Origin: an uncultured Clostridia bacterium
Lineage (GTDB): Bacteria; Bacillota; Clostridia; Oscillospirales; Acutalibacteraceae
Assembly (NCBI GenBank): GCA_947629295.1
Contig: CANRDH010000003.1
Span: 1-29,449 of the forward strand
DNA: 29,449 nt
Direction of reading: 5' to 3'
In this document: positions 23,293-29,449 of the stretch, piece after piece
Layout of the letters: the number at the start of each line of letters is the position of its first letter
How positions within the stretch are numbered: the stretch's first letter is position 1
The notes under the pieces: model-generated
Told to the model about the DNA's origin: nothing
Seen by the model: only the letters and a program-made list of their open reading frames with translations
Databases searched by the model: none
Position numbers and translations under genes: made by a program

Positions 23293-23799
23293 TTATTCGG
23301 TAATCGTCCTTGCCGCAATAAATCTGTTTATTCCGTAATATACGGGAACAAATGCAAAGGTATATATAATTCTTGAAATATAATGAGCCGCAAAGTACTC
23401 CCATGCATATCCGTATCCCATAGCAACGTAGAACAAAAGAAACTGTACAACTATGATTACAGGTATGCTTACAGCACCTATAAGCACAGCAGTCAGCAAA
23501 TTTGTTCTTATATAGTTTTCCATAAGTATACTCACAATATAACACAATATTGCAAGCATAATCGCATAATAGCCCATAGGCCCGCTGTACCCCGAATCCG
23601 CCATAAGACCGCATATCACTCCGAATACAATGGCAGGAATTTCCCCCTCAAATATTGCAACGGTCATTGCTATCGGCAGCATAAGCACCGGTCTTCCTCC
23701 AAAAACCTCCAGAGTAAGTCCGGGTGTACTTTGAATTATATAGCTCAGCAGAATCTCAAGAGAAAACGCCGTATATTTAACCACATTATATCTGTTCAT
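23293..23799 (-). CDS. mreD: Rod shape-determining protein MreD
   Basis: A 168-residue integral membrane protein with about five hydrophobic segments (about 8-25, 35-52, 53-65, 76-92, 100-125), the usual MreD length and profile. It bridges MreC to the elongation enzymes; membership rests on position, size and the MreD-like C-terminal IIYTFAFVPVYYGINRFI more than on motifs, since the family is poorly conserved. I start at the ATG at 23799 (MNRYNVVKYTAF), inside the short gap after mreC. The upstream extension overlaps mreC and is hydrophilic. The ribosome site (GAGAG) is weak, suggesting coupling. Confidence 0.88.
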   Translation of the reverse strand: MNRYNVVKYTAFSLEILLSYIIQSTPGLTLEVFGGRPVLMLPIAMTVAIFEGEIPAIVFGVICGLMADSGYSGPMGYYAIMLAILCYIVSILMENYIRTNLLTAVLIGAVSIPVIIVVQFLLFYVAMGYGYAWEYFAAHYISRIIYTFAFVPVYYGINRFIAARTITE

Positions 23800-23812
23800 A
23801 TCTGATTCGCTC

Positions 23813-24700
23813 TCAGTCGGTTTTTTTGGAATTTTCCTTATTATTGCTTGATTCCTCAAGCACCTCAATATCTCCCTTTCCGCTGAAATTAGTAATAATT
23901 GCAGCGGAGGTTATATTTCTTACATCTTCAAACGGCTTGATTACGGCAATCGGCATCCCCGTATAGCTGTCATAATCAAGCTTGCTTATCGTTCCTATCT
24001 TTATATTTTTCGGATACATTCCGCCGTATCCTGAGGTGACTATTATATCTCCGCTTTTCATATCATTCTGCGCTGATATATTCTTCATTATCGCAACCCC
24101 GCTGTCACTGTATTCCGCAGAGCCCTCGACAACACCCTCGTCACCTGTTCTTTTATCCACTGCTCCTACCTGCGCCGCCGGTGAAATTATAGCCGTAACC
24201 TTGCATGATTTGATGCTTACCTCAGATACATATCCCACCAACCCGTTATCGGTCATAACAGGATCGTCGGGTTTCACTCCGTCCGCCGACCCCTTATCAA
24301 GTATGAAGCCGTAAAAATTTTCATTGGGATCCCTTGATATTACCGTCGACGGTATAATTGAAAAATCCTCATTGTTTTTCTTAATATTATAAAATTTATA
24401 AAGCTCGTCATTTTCTTTTTTGAGGTCATAATATTCAACGAGCATATCGTTCAGACGGCGGTTTTCCTCCGCAAGCTCGCTGTTTTCCTTTTCAAGCTCC
24501 TCAACGCTTTTGGAGGGTGTTATTTTTTCCTCCGCCGAATTTGTAAAATCCGAAGCTACTCTCTGGAGGGGATTAAGAACAAATCCCGTAACTATTCCTC
24601 CGACGGTACTGTTTCCCGCCGTAATAAGAGCAAGCACAAGCAGTATGCAAATTGTTGTTATAAGCACCTTAAATCCCTTGCCGGACGTCACCTTGTTCAC
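23813..24700 (-). CDS. mreC: Rod shape-determining protein MreC
   Basis: A 295-residue bitopic protein with one N-terminal transmembrane helix (about 12-30), a coiled coil (about 63-110, EELEKENSELAEENRRL) and an extracellular beta domain with the MreC pattern VISRDPNENFYGFILDKG (about 119-136) and VITDNGLVGYVSEV-like repeats. It organises PBP2 and MreD along the lateral wall. The C-terminus is polar and Ser/Asn/Lys-rich. The start is a GTG at 24700, seven bases after AAGGAGG. A terminator and a 330-base spacer separate it from mreB, whereas mreD starts 13 bases after its stop, so mreC may have its own promoter or depend on readthrough. Confidence 0.93.
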   Translation of the reverse strand: MNKVTSGKGFKVLITTICILLVLALITAGNSTVGGIVTGFVLNPLQRVASDFTNSAEEKITPSKSVEELEKENSELAEENRRLNDMLVEYYDLKKENDELYKFYNIKKNNEDFSIIPSTVISRDPNENFYGFILDKGSADGVKPDDPVMTDNGLVGYVSEVSIKSCKVTAIISPAAQVGAVDKRTGDEGVVEGSAEYSDSGVAIMKNISAQNDMKSGDIIVTSGYGGMYPKNIKIGTISKLDYDSYTGMPIAVIKPFEDVRNITSAAIITNFSGKGDIEVLEESSNNKENSKKTD

Positions 24701-24790
24701 AATCTGGCCTCCTTCATTTTATCCTGCAAAGAAACAGGATTTATACTCGAGCACACGAATAACGTCTTTATCACAGTTAGGTTCAACACT

Positions 24791-24815
24791 AAAAAAGCCG
24801 CCACACACAGGCGGC
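24791..24815 (-). terminator. Strong intrinsic terminator between mreB and mreC
   Basis: On the minus strand GCCGCC (24815-24810) pairs with GGCGGC (24802-24797) around a TGTGTGT loop and runs directly into six T residues. It would end transcripts from mreB before mreC. Confidence 0.85.
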
Positions 24816-25031
24816 GGGGTAAGATAATCCTGACAGAAAACCGAAATCTCTCATGAGGCTGAGATTCCGCGCCGTGCAGAGCCGACGCCTGCCGGTTCTG
24901 CAAATGACTATGCCAATCACTTCAAAGGGGAATTTTAATTCTTTCCGCATTTACCCCCATTATTCAGTGCACAGGTCCTGTATAATACAACCGAACCGTC
25001 CGTCATAGTCACCGGGTCTTCCCGTATGTAA
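24816..25031 (-). ncRNA. Possible structured RNA or attenuator in the mreB-mreC spacer
   Basis: The 330-base spacer between mreB and mreC (24701-25031) has no convincing gene. On the minus strand two hairpins precede the terminator: GCAGA-A-CCG/CGG-C-TCTGC at 24901-24876 and AATCTC/GAGATT at 24866-24845. Further upstream are CGGG-AAGA-CCCG and other short palindromes. A 23-codon frame starting MTDGSVVLYRT and ending KCGKN lies at about 24935-25006 but lacks a good ribosome site. The set could be an mreB 3' element, a small RNA, or an attenuator for mreC. I recognise no known RNA family. Confidence 0.35.
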
Positions 25032-26036
25032 TTATCTCTTTTTTGAACGTCCCCACGAACCCGAATTTTTCTCAAGCCTCTTTCCTGTTCCGTCAACAAC
25101 GCAATCCAGCGGTCTTTCGGCAACATGGACGGGCATATTTGTCTCCTGAGCCACAAGCAGTTCCAATCCTCTGAGCAGAGCGCCGCCGCCTGTGAGCATT
25201 ATTCCGTTGTCTATAATATCTGCCGAGAGCTCCGGCGGAGTCTGTTCAAGTGTAGTCTTTATTGCCTCAATTATAACCGAAAGAGGGTCGGCAAGCGCAT
25301 CCCTTACTTCGGCTGCGCTTATTATAACATCCTTCGGCAGTCCGTCAAGAAGATTTCTTCCCTTTATCTGCATACTGCCCTCACCCTCATAGGGATAAGC
25401 CGAGCCTATACCGATTTTAATCTCCTCTGCTGTGCGCTCACCTATAAGCAGGTTATATTTCTTCTTGACATACTGGATAATAGATTCGTCAAATTTGTCG
25501 CCCGCAACCCTGACAGAGCAGGCGGTGACAATATCGTCAAGCGAGATTATAGCCACCTCTGAGGTACCTCCGCCTATATCAACGACCATACTGCCCTCCG
25601 GATGCGTAACCGGGAGTCCCGCACCGATAGCGGCCGCCATGGGCTCCTCTATAAGCTCAACCTGCTTTACCCCGGCTCTGCGAACGGCGTCCTCAACGGC
25701 TCTGCGCTCAACATCTGTAACTCCGGAGGGTATACATACTATAACTCTCGGCTTGCTGAATGCGGAGGTTTTTACCACCATTCTTATGAACCTGTTAAGC
25801 ATTGTAGCAGTTATGTCAAAATCCGCTATTACACCGTCCTTAAGAGGACGAACGGCAACTATCGAGCCCGGAGTTCTGCCTATCATATCCTTTGCCTTTG
25901 AGCCGACGGCTACAACACTGTCCGTACGCAGGTCAACCGCCACCACGGACGGCTCACGCATCACTATGCCCTTACCCTTCATATACACAAGTGTATTCGC
26001 TGTGCCGAGATCTATTCCTATATCCTTTGAAAACAT
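25032..26036 (-). CDS. mreB: Rod shape-determining protein MreB
   Basis: A 334-residue actin homologue that forms membrane-bound filaments guiding lateral wall synthesis. All actin-fold loops are standard: DIGIDLGTANTLVY (phosphate 1, about 5-18), EEPMAAAIGAG, VDIGGGTSEVAII (phosphate 2) and LTGGGALLRGLE (adenosine). The ATG at 26036 (MFSKDIGIDLGT) follows GGGAGAG; the longer frame starting 15 codons earlier lacks a ribosome site. The first residues MFSKD may form the membrane contact. A consensus promoter lies about 85 bases upstream. It heads the cell-elongation cluster, although a terminator separates it from mreC. Confidence 0.97.
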   Translation of the reverse strand: MFSKDIGIDLGTANTLVYMKGKGIVMREPSVVAVDLRTDSVVAVGSKAKDMIGRTPGSIVAVRPLKDGVIADFDITATMLNRFIRMVVKTSAFSKPRVIVCIPSGVTDVERRAVEDAVRRAGVKQVELIEEPMAAAIGAGLPVTHPEGSMVVDIGGGTSEVAIISLDDIVTACSVRVAGDKFDESIIQYVKKKYNLLIGERTAEEIKIGIGSAYPYEGEGSMQIKGRNLLDGLPKDVIISAAEVRDALADPLSVIIEAIKTTLEQTPPELSADIIDNGIMLTGGGALLRGLELLVAQETNMPVHVAERPLDCVVDGTGKRLEKNSGSWGRSKKR

Positions 26037-26119
26037 AATATCTCTCCCTTTTCCTTTATATCCATCCTGAATAATAATCAAATAAGTTTTTCCATAAATT
26101 ACCTAAAACCACACCATTT

Positions 26120-26148
26120 ATTATACTCTCAAAATATATCAATCTCAA
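26120..26148 (-). promoter_or_regulatory. mreB: SigA promoter for mreB
   Basis: On the minus strand TTGAGA (26148-26143) and a perfect TATAAT (26125-26120) are 17 bases apart in AT-rich DNA. It is one of the best promoter matches in the window. Confidence 0.8.
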
Positions 26149-26257
26149 CTATAAAAACATTCATATTCAAAACTTCTGCTTTAATACAAAAAAACCTGTT
26201 TTTAACGCCTTGAATTTTGTTAAAATGTATTAATAATATCAGAAAAAATGACAAAAT

Positions 26258-26701
26258 TTACATTTTCCCGCTTGAGCCGAAGCCGCCTTTTCCTCTGTCG
26301 GTATCGCTGAGAATATCCGTTTCCGCAAATTCAGCGCATACCACGGGCATTATAACCATCTGAGCTATCCGCTCGCCCGGCACAACAGTATATTCTTCGT
26401 TTGAAACATTGCAAAGACCCACACATATTTCTCCTCTGTAATCACTGTCGATAACGCCTACTCCGTTTGAAAGACAGATACCGTGCTTGACCCCGAGTCC
26501 GCTCCTTGCAAAAAGGAATGCCGCAAGCTCATTTCCTTCAAGCTCTATTGCTATACCGGTCGGGATTTTTACCAGCTCTCCGGGCTTTATCGTTACTGCC
26601 TCCTTTATACAGGCATAAAGGTCGGCGCCCGCAGAGCCTCCGGTCGCCCTTGTGGGGATAACAGCAGTTTCACTGAGCCTTTTTATTTTTACCTTTTTCA
26701 T
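26258..26701 (-). CDS. dut: dUTP diphosphatase
   Basis: A 147-residue trimeric dUTPase that hydrolyses dUTP to dUMP and PPi, keeping uracil out of DNA and supplying dTMP synthesis. All five family motifs are visible in order: AGADLYA, ARSGLGVKHGI, GVIDSDYRGEI with the catalytic Asp region and uracil-binding Tyr, GERIAQMVI, and the C-terminal RGKGGFGSSG. Length is typical. The ATG at 26701 follows GAGAGGGAG. It stands between the U32 gene and mreB with spacers of about 110 and 220 bases, so it may have its own promoter; an ATGACA element lies upstream but no convincing -10. Confidence 0.95.
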   Translation of the reverse strand: MKKVKIKRLSETAVIPTRATGGSAGADLYACIKEAVTIKPGELVKIPTGIAIELEGNELAAFLFARSGLGVKHGICLSNGVGVIDSDYRGEICVGLCNVSNEEYTVVPGERIAQMVIMPVVCAEFAETDILSDTDRGKGGFGSSGKM

Positions 26702-26770
26702 TTGTCCGCTCCCTCTCTTTTAATTTAAGATATATTATTGATATTATTCTCTCAAAGAATTGTCATGAGT

Positions 26771-26916
26771 TTTCAACACTTTCAACAGGTTTTAACACAT
26801 ACACTTTCAACTATTCAACACCCCGGTAGTACGATCCCCTTGTAAAGCCGTCTTTTGGAGTCATATTTTGCCTGTAAAGAAGTAAGTTTTCCCCTCTTTC
26901 AACAGAGTTTTCAACA
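26771..26916 (+). repeat. Cluster of TTTCAACA-like octamers
   Basis: Copies or near-copies occur at 26771-26778, 26780-26787, 26790-26797 (TTTTAACA), 26105-region equivalent 26805-26811 (TTTCAAC), 26813-26820 (ATTCAACA), 26897-26904 and 26908-26916. They cover the dut upstream spacer and the end of the U32 coding region. The octamer resembles a DnaA box (TTATCCACA) only loosely. Confidence 0.4.
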
Positions 26917-28874
26917 CTGAAGCGCAAAACTTCAAATTCAACTCCCCTTATTTCCTTTTTTCTGTCGGATAAAATAAGAGGCACGCTGTTAAGAATCTCA
27001 GAGCATGAACCGTAACAGTAAACGGGAAAATCGACTCCCCTACGGTCTCTTATATGTGCTGTATTTTCATTGCACATTTCACAGCTTCTGCCCGAACATT
27101 TTGCAGGGCAGTTCCTTGTAAGCATAAGAGGAAACCTGCCCATTGAAATTATACCGAGCGGAATCACTCCTCCGAGCCTTGATATTTGCTCAAGCGTAAG
27201 CTCGAAGGAAACCTCCGCGTCAATTATTCCCTGAGACTCCGCCCATTTTATTGATTCCGTATTTGTAAGATTAAGACCGAATCCGCCATGTATATCCATG
27301 CCGAGCTTTTTTGCCATCTCGACTGCACCGATGTTATTTGCAAGTACCTCATTTATTCCGAGCGCCTTGACTCTTTTCAGGTGAGAATATATATAATTCT
27401 CAATTCCGAACATTCCCCTCGGTATTTCCACTGCCACGGCAAAGCCTCTGTCCATCAAATCGTTAAGGCTTTTGCTGTCGGTATCAACAGGAACATAAAT
27501 CAGCTCACTGTCAAGAAAATTATCCGAAATATCGCAGTCGGTAAATCTTGCCCTGTAATTCTTAGGTCTTATATTTTCCCTTGTACCGACCTCCGATACA
27601 TTGACCGCGCAAAATTCAACAGGCTTCGGCATACCCCTTATTTCCGATAAACCGTCAAGACAGGCCGTTCTCATGGCATTGAGTGCGGAAACAGGCAAAG
27701 TCAAGCCGCCTTCAATATTGCATACAAGACTTCTCATAATATAAGGCGTACCGCCGGTTTTAGATATGCTTTTTTCGCATCTGTCATAATCAAGCGGAAG
27801 CCTTATCGCCCTTTCGGGTATTGCACCTTTTGACGTAAAGCTGTTTTTGTCACAGTCGGTAACGGTAAGACTGCTGCCGCCCTCGCATATATCAAGGATA
27901 AAATCAACAGGGATATGCCTGTACTCATTTTTATACATTTCATGGATAGCTGCAAAAACCTTACTGTCCGCCGCCGTAACATTTTCCTTTGAGCGTATTC
28001 CGAACATATCCGCTCCGCGCTTACCGATATAATAACCGTCCGTAAATCCTGAGCGTGAAAAAACAGCCTTCAGCTTTTCGGAAAGCTCCGGGGATACCTC
28101 CCCCTCGTCAAGACTCTGACGACAAGCTGAAACAGCCGCGGCAACATATTCGGGACGTTTCATTCTGCCCTCGATTTTTGCGGAGGCTATTCCCATACTC
28201 TCAAGCTCACGAAGACGCTCGATAATTGACAAATCCTTAAGGCTCAAAGCGCAGCCCGAACCGCCTTCCGAGGAAAATGGCAATCTGCACGGCTGAGCAC
28301 AGGCTCCCCTGTTTCCGCTGCGTGAACCGAGCATTGCACTGAAATAGCATTGTCCCGACACGCTCATACAAAGTGCGCCGTGTACAAATACCTCAAGCTC
28401 CACGGGACAGTCCCTTGCTATTTCCTCTATTTCTTTTTTTGAAAGCTCACGGGACAGCACCACTCTTGTAAGTCCGAGCTTGTACAGATTTTCCACACCC
28501 GCACGGGTATGAACAGAAAGCTGAGTTGAGCCGTGTATGGGAATATCGGGAGCGCATTTTCTGACTAGTGATATAAGTCCGAGGTCCTGCATTATAAGTG
28601 CGTCCACACCTATATCGCAGGCATACTGAGCAAGCCTTTCCGCATTTTTTATCTCGTCGTCACGCACAAGGGTGTTGCACGCAAGATGAACCGAAACACC
28701 GTTGATATGACAATACCTTACCGCTTCTCTTAGTTGTTCATTGTCAAAGTTATGCGCCGAGGAACGTGCGCTGAACTTTTTTGCACCTAGATATACCGCG
28801 TCAGCACCCGTCCTTACGGCGGAATAAATACATTCCATGCTCCCGGCAGGGGCCAGTATTTCAAGACCTTTCAT
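26811..28874 (-). CDS. U32 peptidase-family protein
   Basis: A 687-residue member of the long U32 (collagenase-like/YhcB-YdcP type) family. The N-terminal barrel starts LEILAPAGSMECIYSAVRTG. The family signature EVFVHGALCMSVSGQCYFS is at about 161-179, followed by GNRGACAQPCR. A middle DUF3656-like region and a C-terminal cysteine-rich segment (NCPAKCSGRSC, about 618-628) complete the long form; these cysteines probably hold an iron-sulfur cluster. Characterised relatives, RlhA and TrhP, carry out hydroxylation of C2501 in 23S rRNA and of tRNA uridine 34, so an RNA-modifying role is more likely than proteolysis. It follows zapA by 21 bases. The usual family length is matched. Confidence 0.9.
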   Translation of the reverse strand: MKGLEILAPAGSMECIYSAVRTGADAVYLGAKKFSARSSAHNFDNEQLREAVRYCHINGVSVHLACNTLVRDDEIKNAERLAQYACDIGVDALIMQDLGLISLVRKCAPDIPIHGSTQLSVHTRAGVENLYKLGLTRVVLSRELSKKEIEEIARDCPVELEVFVHGALCMSVSGQCYFSAMLGSRSGNRGACAQPCRLPFSSEGGSGCALSLKDLSIIERLRELESMGIASAKIEGRMKRPEYVAAAVSACRQSLDEGEVSPELSEKLKAVFSRSGFTDGYYIGKRGADMFGIRSKENVTAADSKVFAAIHEMYKNEYRHIPVDFILDICEGGSSLTVTDCDKNSFTSKGAIPERAIRLPLDYDRCEKSISKTGGTPYIMRSLVCNIEGGLTLPVSALNAMRTACLDGLSEIRGMPKPVEFCAVNVSEVGTRENIRPKNYRARFTDCDISDNFLDSELIYVPVDTDSKSLNDLMDRGFAVAVEIPRGMFGIENYIYSHLKRVKALGINEVLANNIGAVEMAKKLGMDIHGGFGLNLTNTESIKWAESQGIIDAEVSFELTLEQISRLGGVIPLGIISMGRFPLMLTRNCPAKCSGRSCEMCNENTAHIRDRRGVDFPVYCYGSCSEILNSVPLILSDRKKEIRGVEFEVLRFSVENSVERGENLLLYRQNMTPKDGFTRGSYYRGVE

Positions 28875-28895
28875 TATTCACACTCTACTAAAGGA

Positions 28896-29369
28896 TCAAT
28901 TATTGGTGCTGTCAAAAAACGACAGAGTTCCCTCATCCTCCGCCTCGTTGCCATTTGATTTGCGCACGGTCTTTATCGCTGTGGAAACAGGAGCCGGTTC
29001 GGTTGTTCTTCCTTTTTCGCTCAGTCTTTTGCGATAGGTCTGTATATCCTTTTTAAGCTTTTCATTTTCTCTTGCCGCCGCGTCATATTCGGCGCGGTAT
29101 TTTGCCGCATCGTTAAGGTATTCCTTTACCTGACGGCGAAGTCTGTCGGAGTCCTCCTCAGCCTTAACCATACTGTCACACAAATTAAGCGATGCAAGCA
29201 TAACCGCCGAGGTCAGAGAAAGCCCCGGAGCGGCTCTGCGGACATCGTCTATTTCCTTATTGAGCCTTTCGGCAACAGCCTTGGTATATTCCTCGCCCTC
29301 AACGCTGAGCACGGTAAATTTTGTCCCGGCAATATCTATTTTTATACGGTTCTTGGTTTTTTCTTCCAT
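28896..29369 (-). CDS. zapA: Cell division protein ZapA
   Basis: A 157-residue ZapA, which bundles FtsZ filaments and stabilises the Z-ring. The globular N-terminal domain (about 1-70) shows KIDIAGTKFTVLSVEGEEYTK, then a helical stretch with SLTSAVMLASLNLCDS, then a long coiled coil (about 78-118) and a polar tail ending LSFFDSTNN. The tail makes it longer than the roughly 85-110-residue minimal form. I start at the ATG at 29369, six bases after AGAGGTG; an upstream GTG lies inside that ribosome site. It is the first gene of a zapA-U32 pair. Confidence 0.9.
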   Translation of the reverse strand: MEEKTKNRIKIDIAGTKFTVLSVEGEEYTKAVAERLNKEIDDVRRAAPGLSLTSAVMLASLNLCDSMVKAEEDSDRLRRQVKEYLNDAAKYRAEYDAAARENEKLKKDIQTYRKRLSEKGRTTEPAPVSTAIKTVRKSNGNEAEDEGTLSFFDSTNN

Positions 29370-29404
29370 AAAATACACCTCTGATTAAATAAATATACAA
29401 AAAT

Positions 29405-29410
29405 ATTATA
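29405..29410 (-). promoter_or_regulatory. zapA: -10 element for zapA
   Basis: A perfect TATAAT on the minus strand (29410-29405) lies 36 bases before the zapA start in AT-rich DNA. No good -35 is visible at 16-18 bases, so the promoter is only partly supported. Confidence 0.4.
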
Positions 29411-29449
29411 ATACATTTTTGACAAATATAAAAGCGAAATTTTGTTTTT

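Noticed and set aside
24697..24903. A 68-codon minus-strand frame covering the terminator between mreB and mreC
   Set aside because: It runs through a strong terminator and hairpins, has no ribosome site, and shows no protein-like pattern.
24935..25156. A 73-codon frame overlapping the end of mreB
   Set aside because: Most of it lies out of frame inside mreB. The last 23 codons are mentioned with the spacer but are not supported as a gene.
1..29449. CRISPR array, tRNA, rRNA, prophage or intact insertion sequence
   Set aside because: Scanning by eye found no regularly spaced repeats, no tRNA-like T-arm sequence, and no transposase or phage structural gene.

Overview
The window looks like a core chromosomal segment from an anaerobic Firmicute of class Clostridia, most likely an Oscillospiraceae/Ruminococcus-like gut bacterium. 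This rests on gene content and order (mreB-mreC-mreD-mrdA-minD-mgsA; recD2-comF-mreB; DUF951 next to prfA; tsaC-coaE), strong AGGAGG-type ribosome sites, frequent GTG and TTG starts, and moderate G+C judged by eye. It is an inference, not a phylogenetic placement. Nearly all genes are on the minus strand. The exceptions are a gene end at the left edge and the VTC/DUF4956 pair in the middle.

Layout by region. 1-1253: a plus-strand gene end, a shared hairpin terminator, a DUF3267-type membrane metallopeptidase, and a gene-poor stretch with a short relic of the rlmD/rumA 3' end, a known integration site of conjugative elements. This is the most accessory-looking part. 1254-2369: two small membrane-tail proteins of unknown function. 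2455-5110: rlmH, a WalJ-type MBL hydrolase and murA, which has a long structured leader. 5738-9432: M18 aminopeptidase, lytic transglycosylase, coaE and the Sua5-type tsaC. 9455-11779: an unrecognised two-pass membrane protein, prfA and DUF951. 11803-13474: back-to-back promoters, then a leader with a possible attenuator ahead of a VTC-domain protein and DUF4956. 13594-15601: hemW, a small membrane protein and a Nudix hydrolase. 15751-19707: a second MreB-like gene, comF and recD2. 19920-26036: the cell-elongation cluster mreB, mreC, mreD, PBP2, minD and mgsA. 26258-29369: dut, a U32 peptidase-family protein and zapA.

Biologically, the window is dominated by cell-wall growth and division. MurA makes the first committed peptidoglycan precursor. 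MreB, MreC, MreD and PBP2 form the elongation machinery. MinD and ZapA act at division, and the lytic transglycosylase remodels wall. The rest is housekeeping: ribosome modification and termination, tRNA t6A synthesis, CoA synthesis, dUTP removal, DNA repair, heme-protein maturation and methylglyoxal synthesis.

I found no CRISPR array, tRNA, rRNA, prophage or intact transposon, and no clearly new multi-gene system. The best leads are non-coding: the attenuator-like VTC leader, the structured mreB-mreC spacer and the murA leader with a small overlapping ORF. Two others stand out: the rlmD-like scar, and a MinD that lacks both its usual partners and its membrane-targeting tail.
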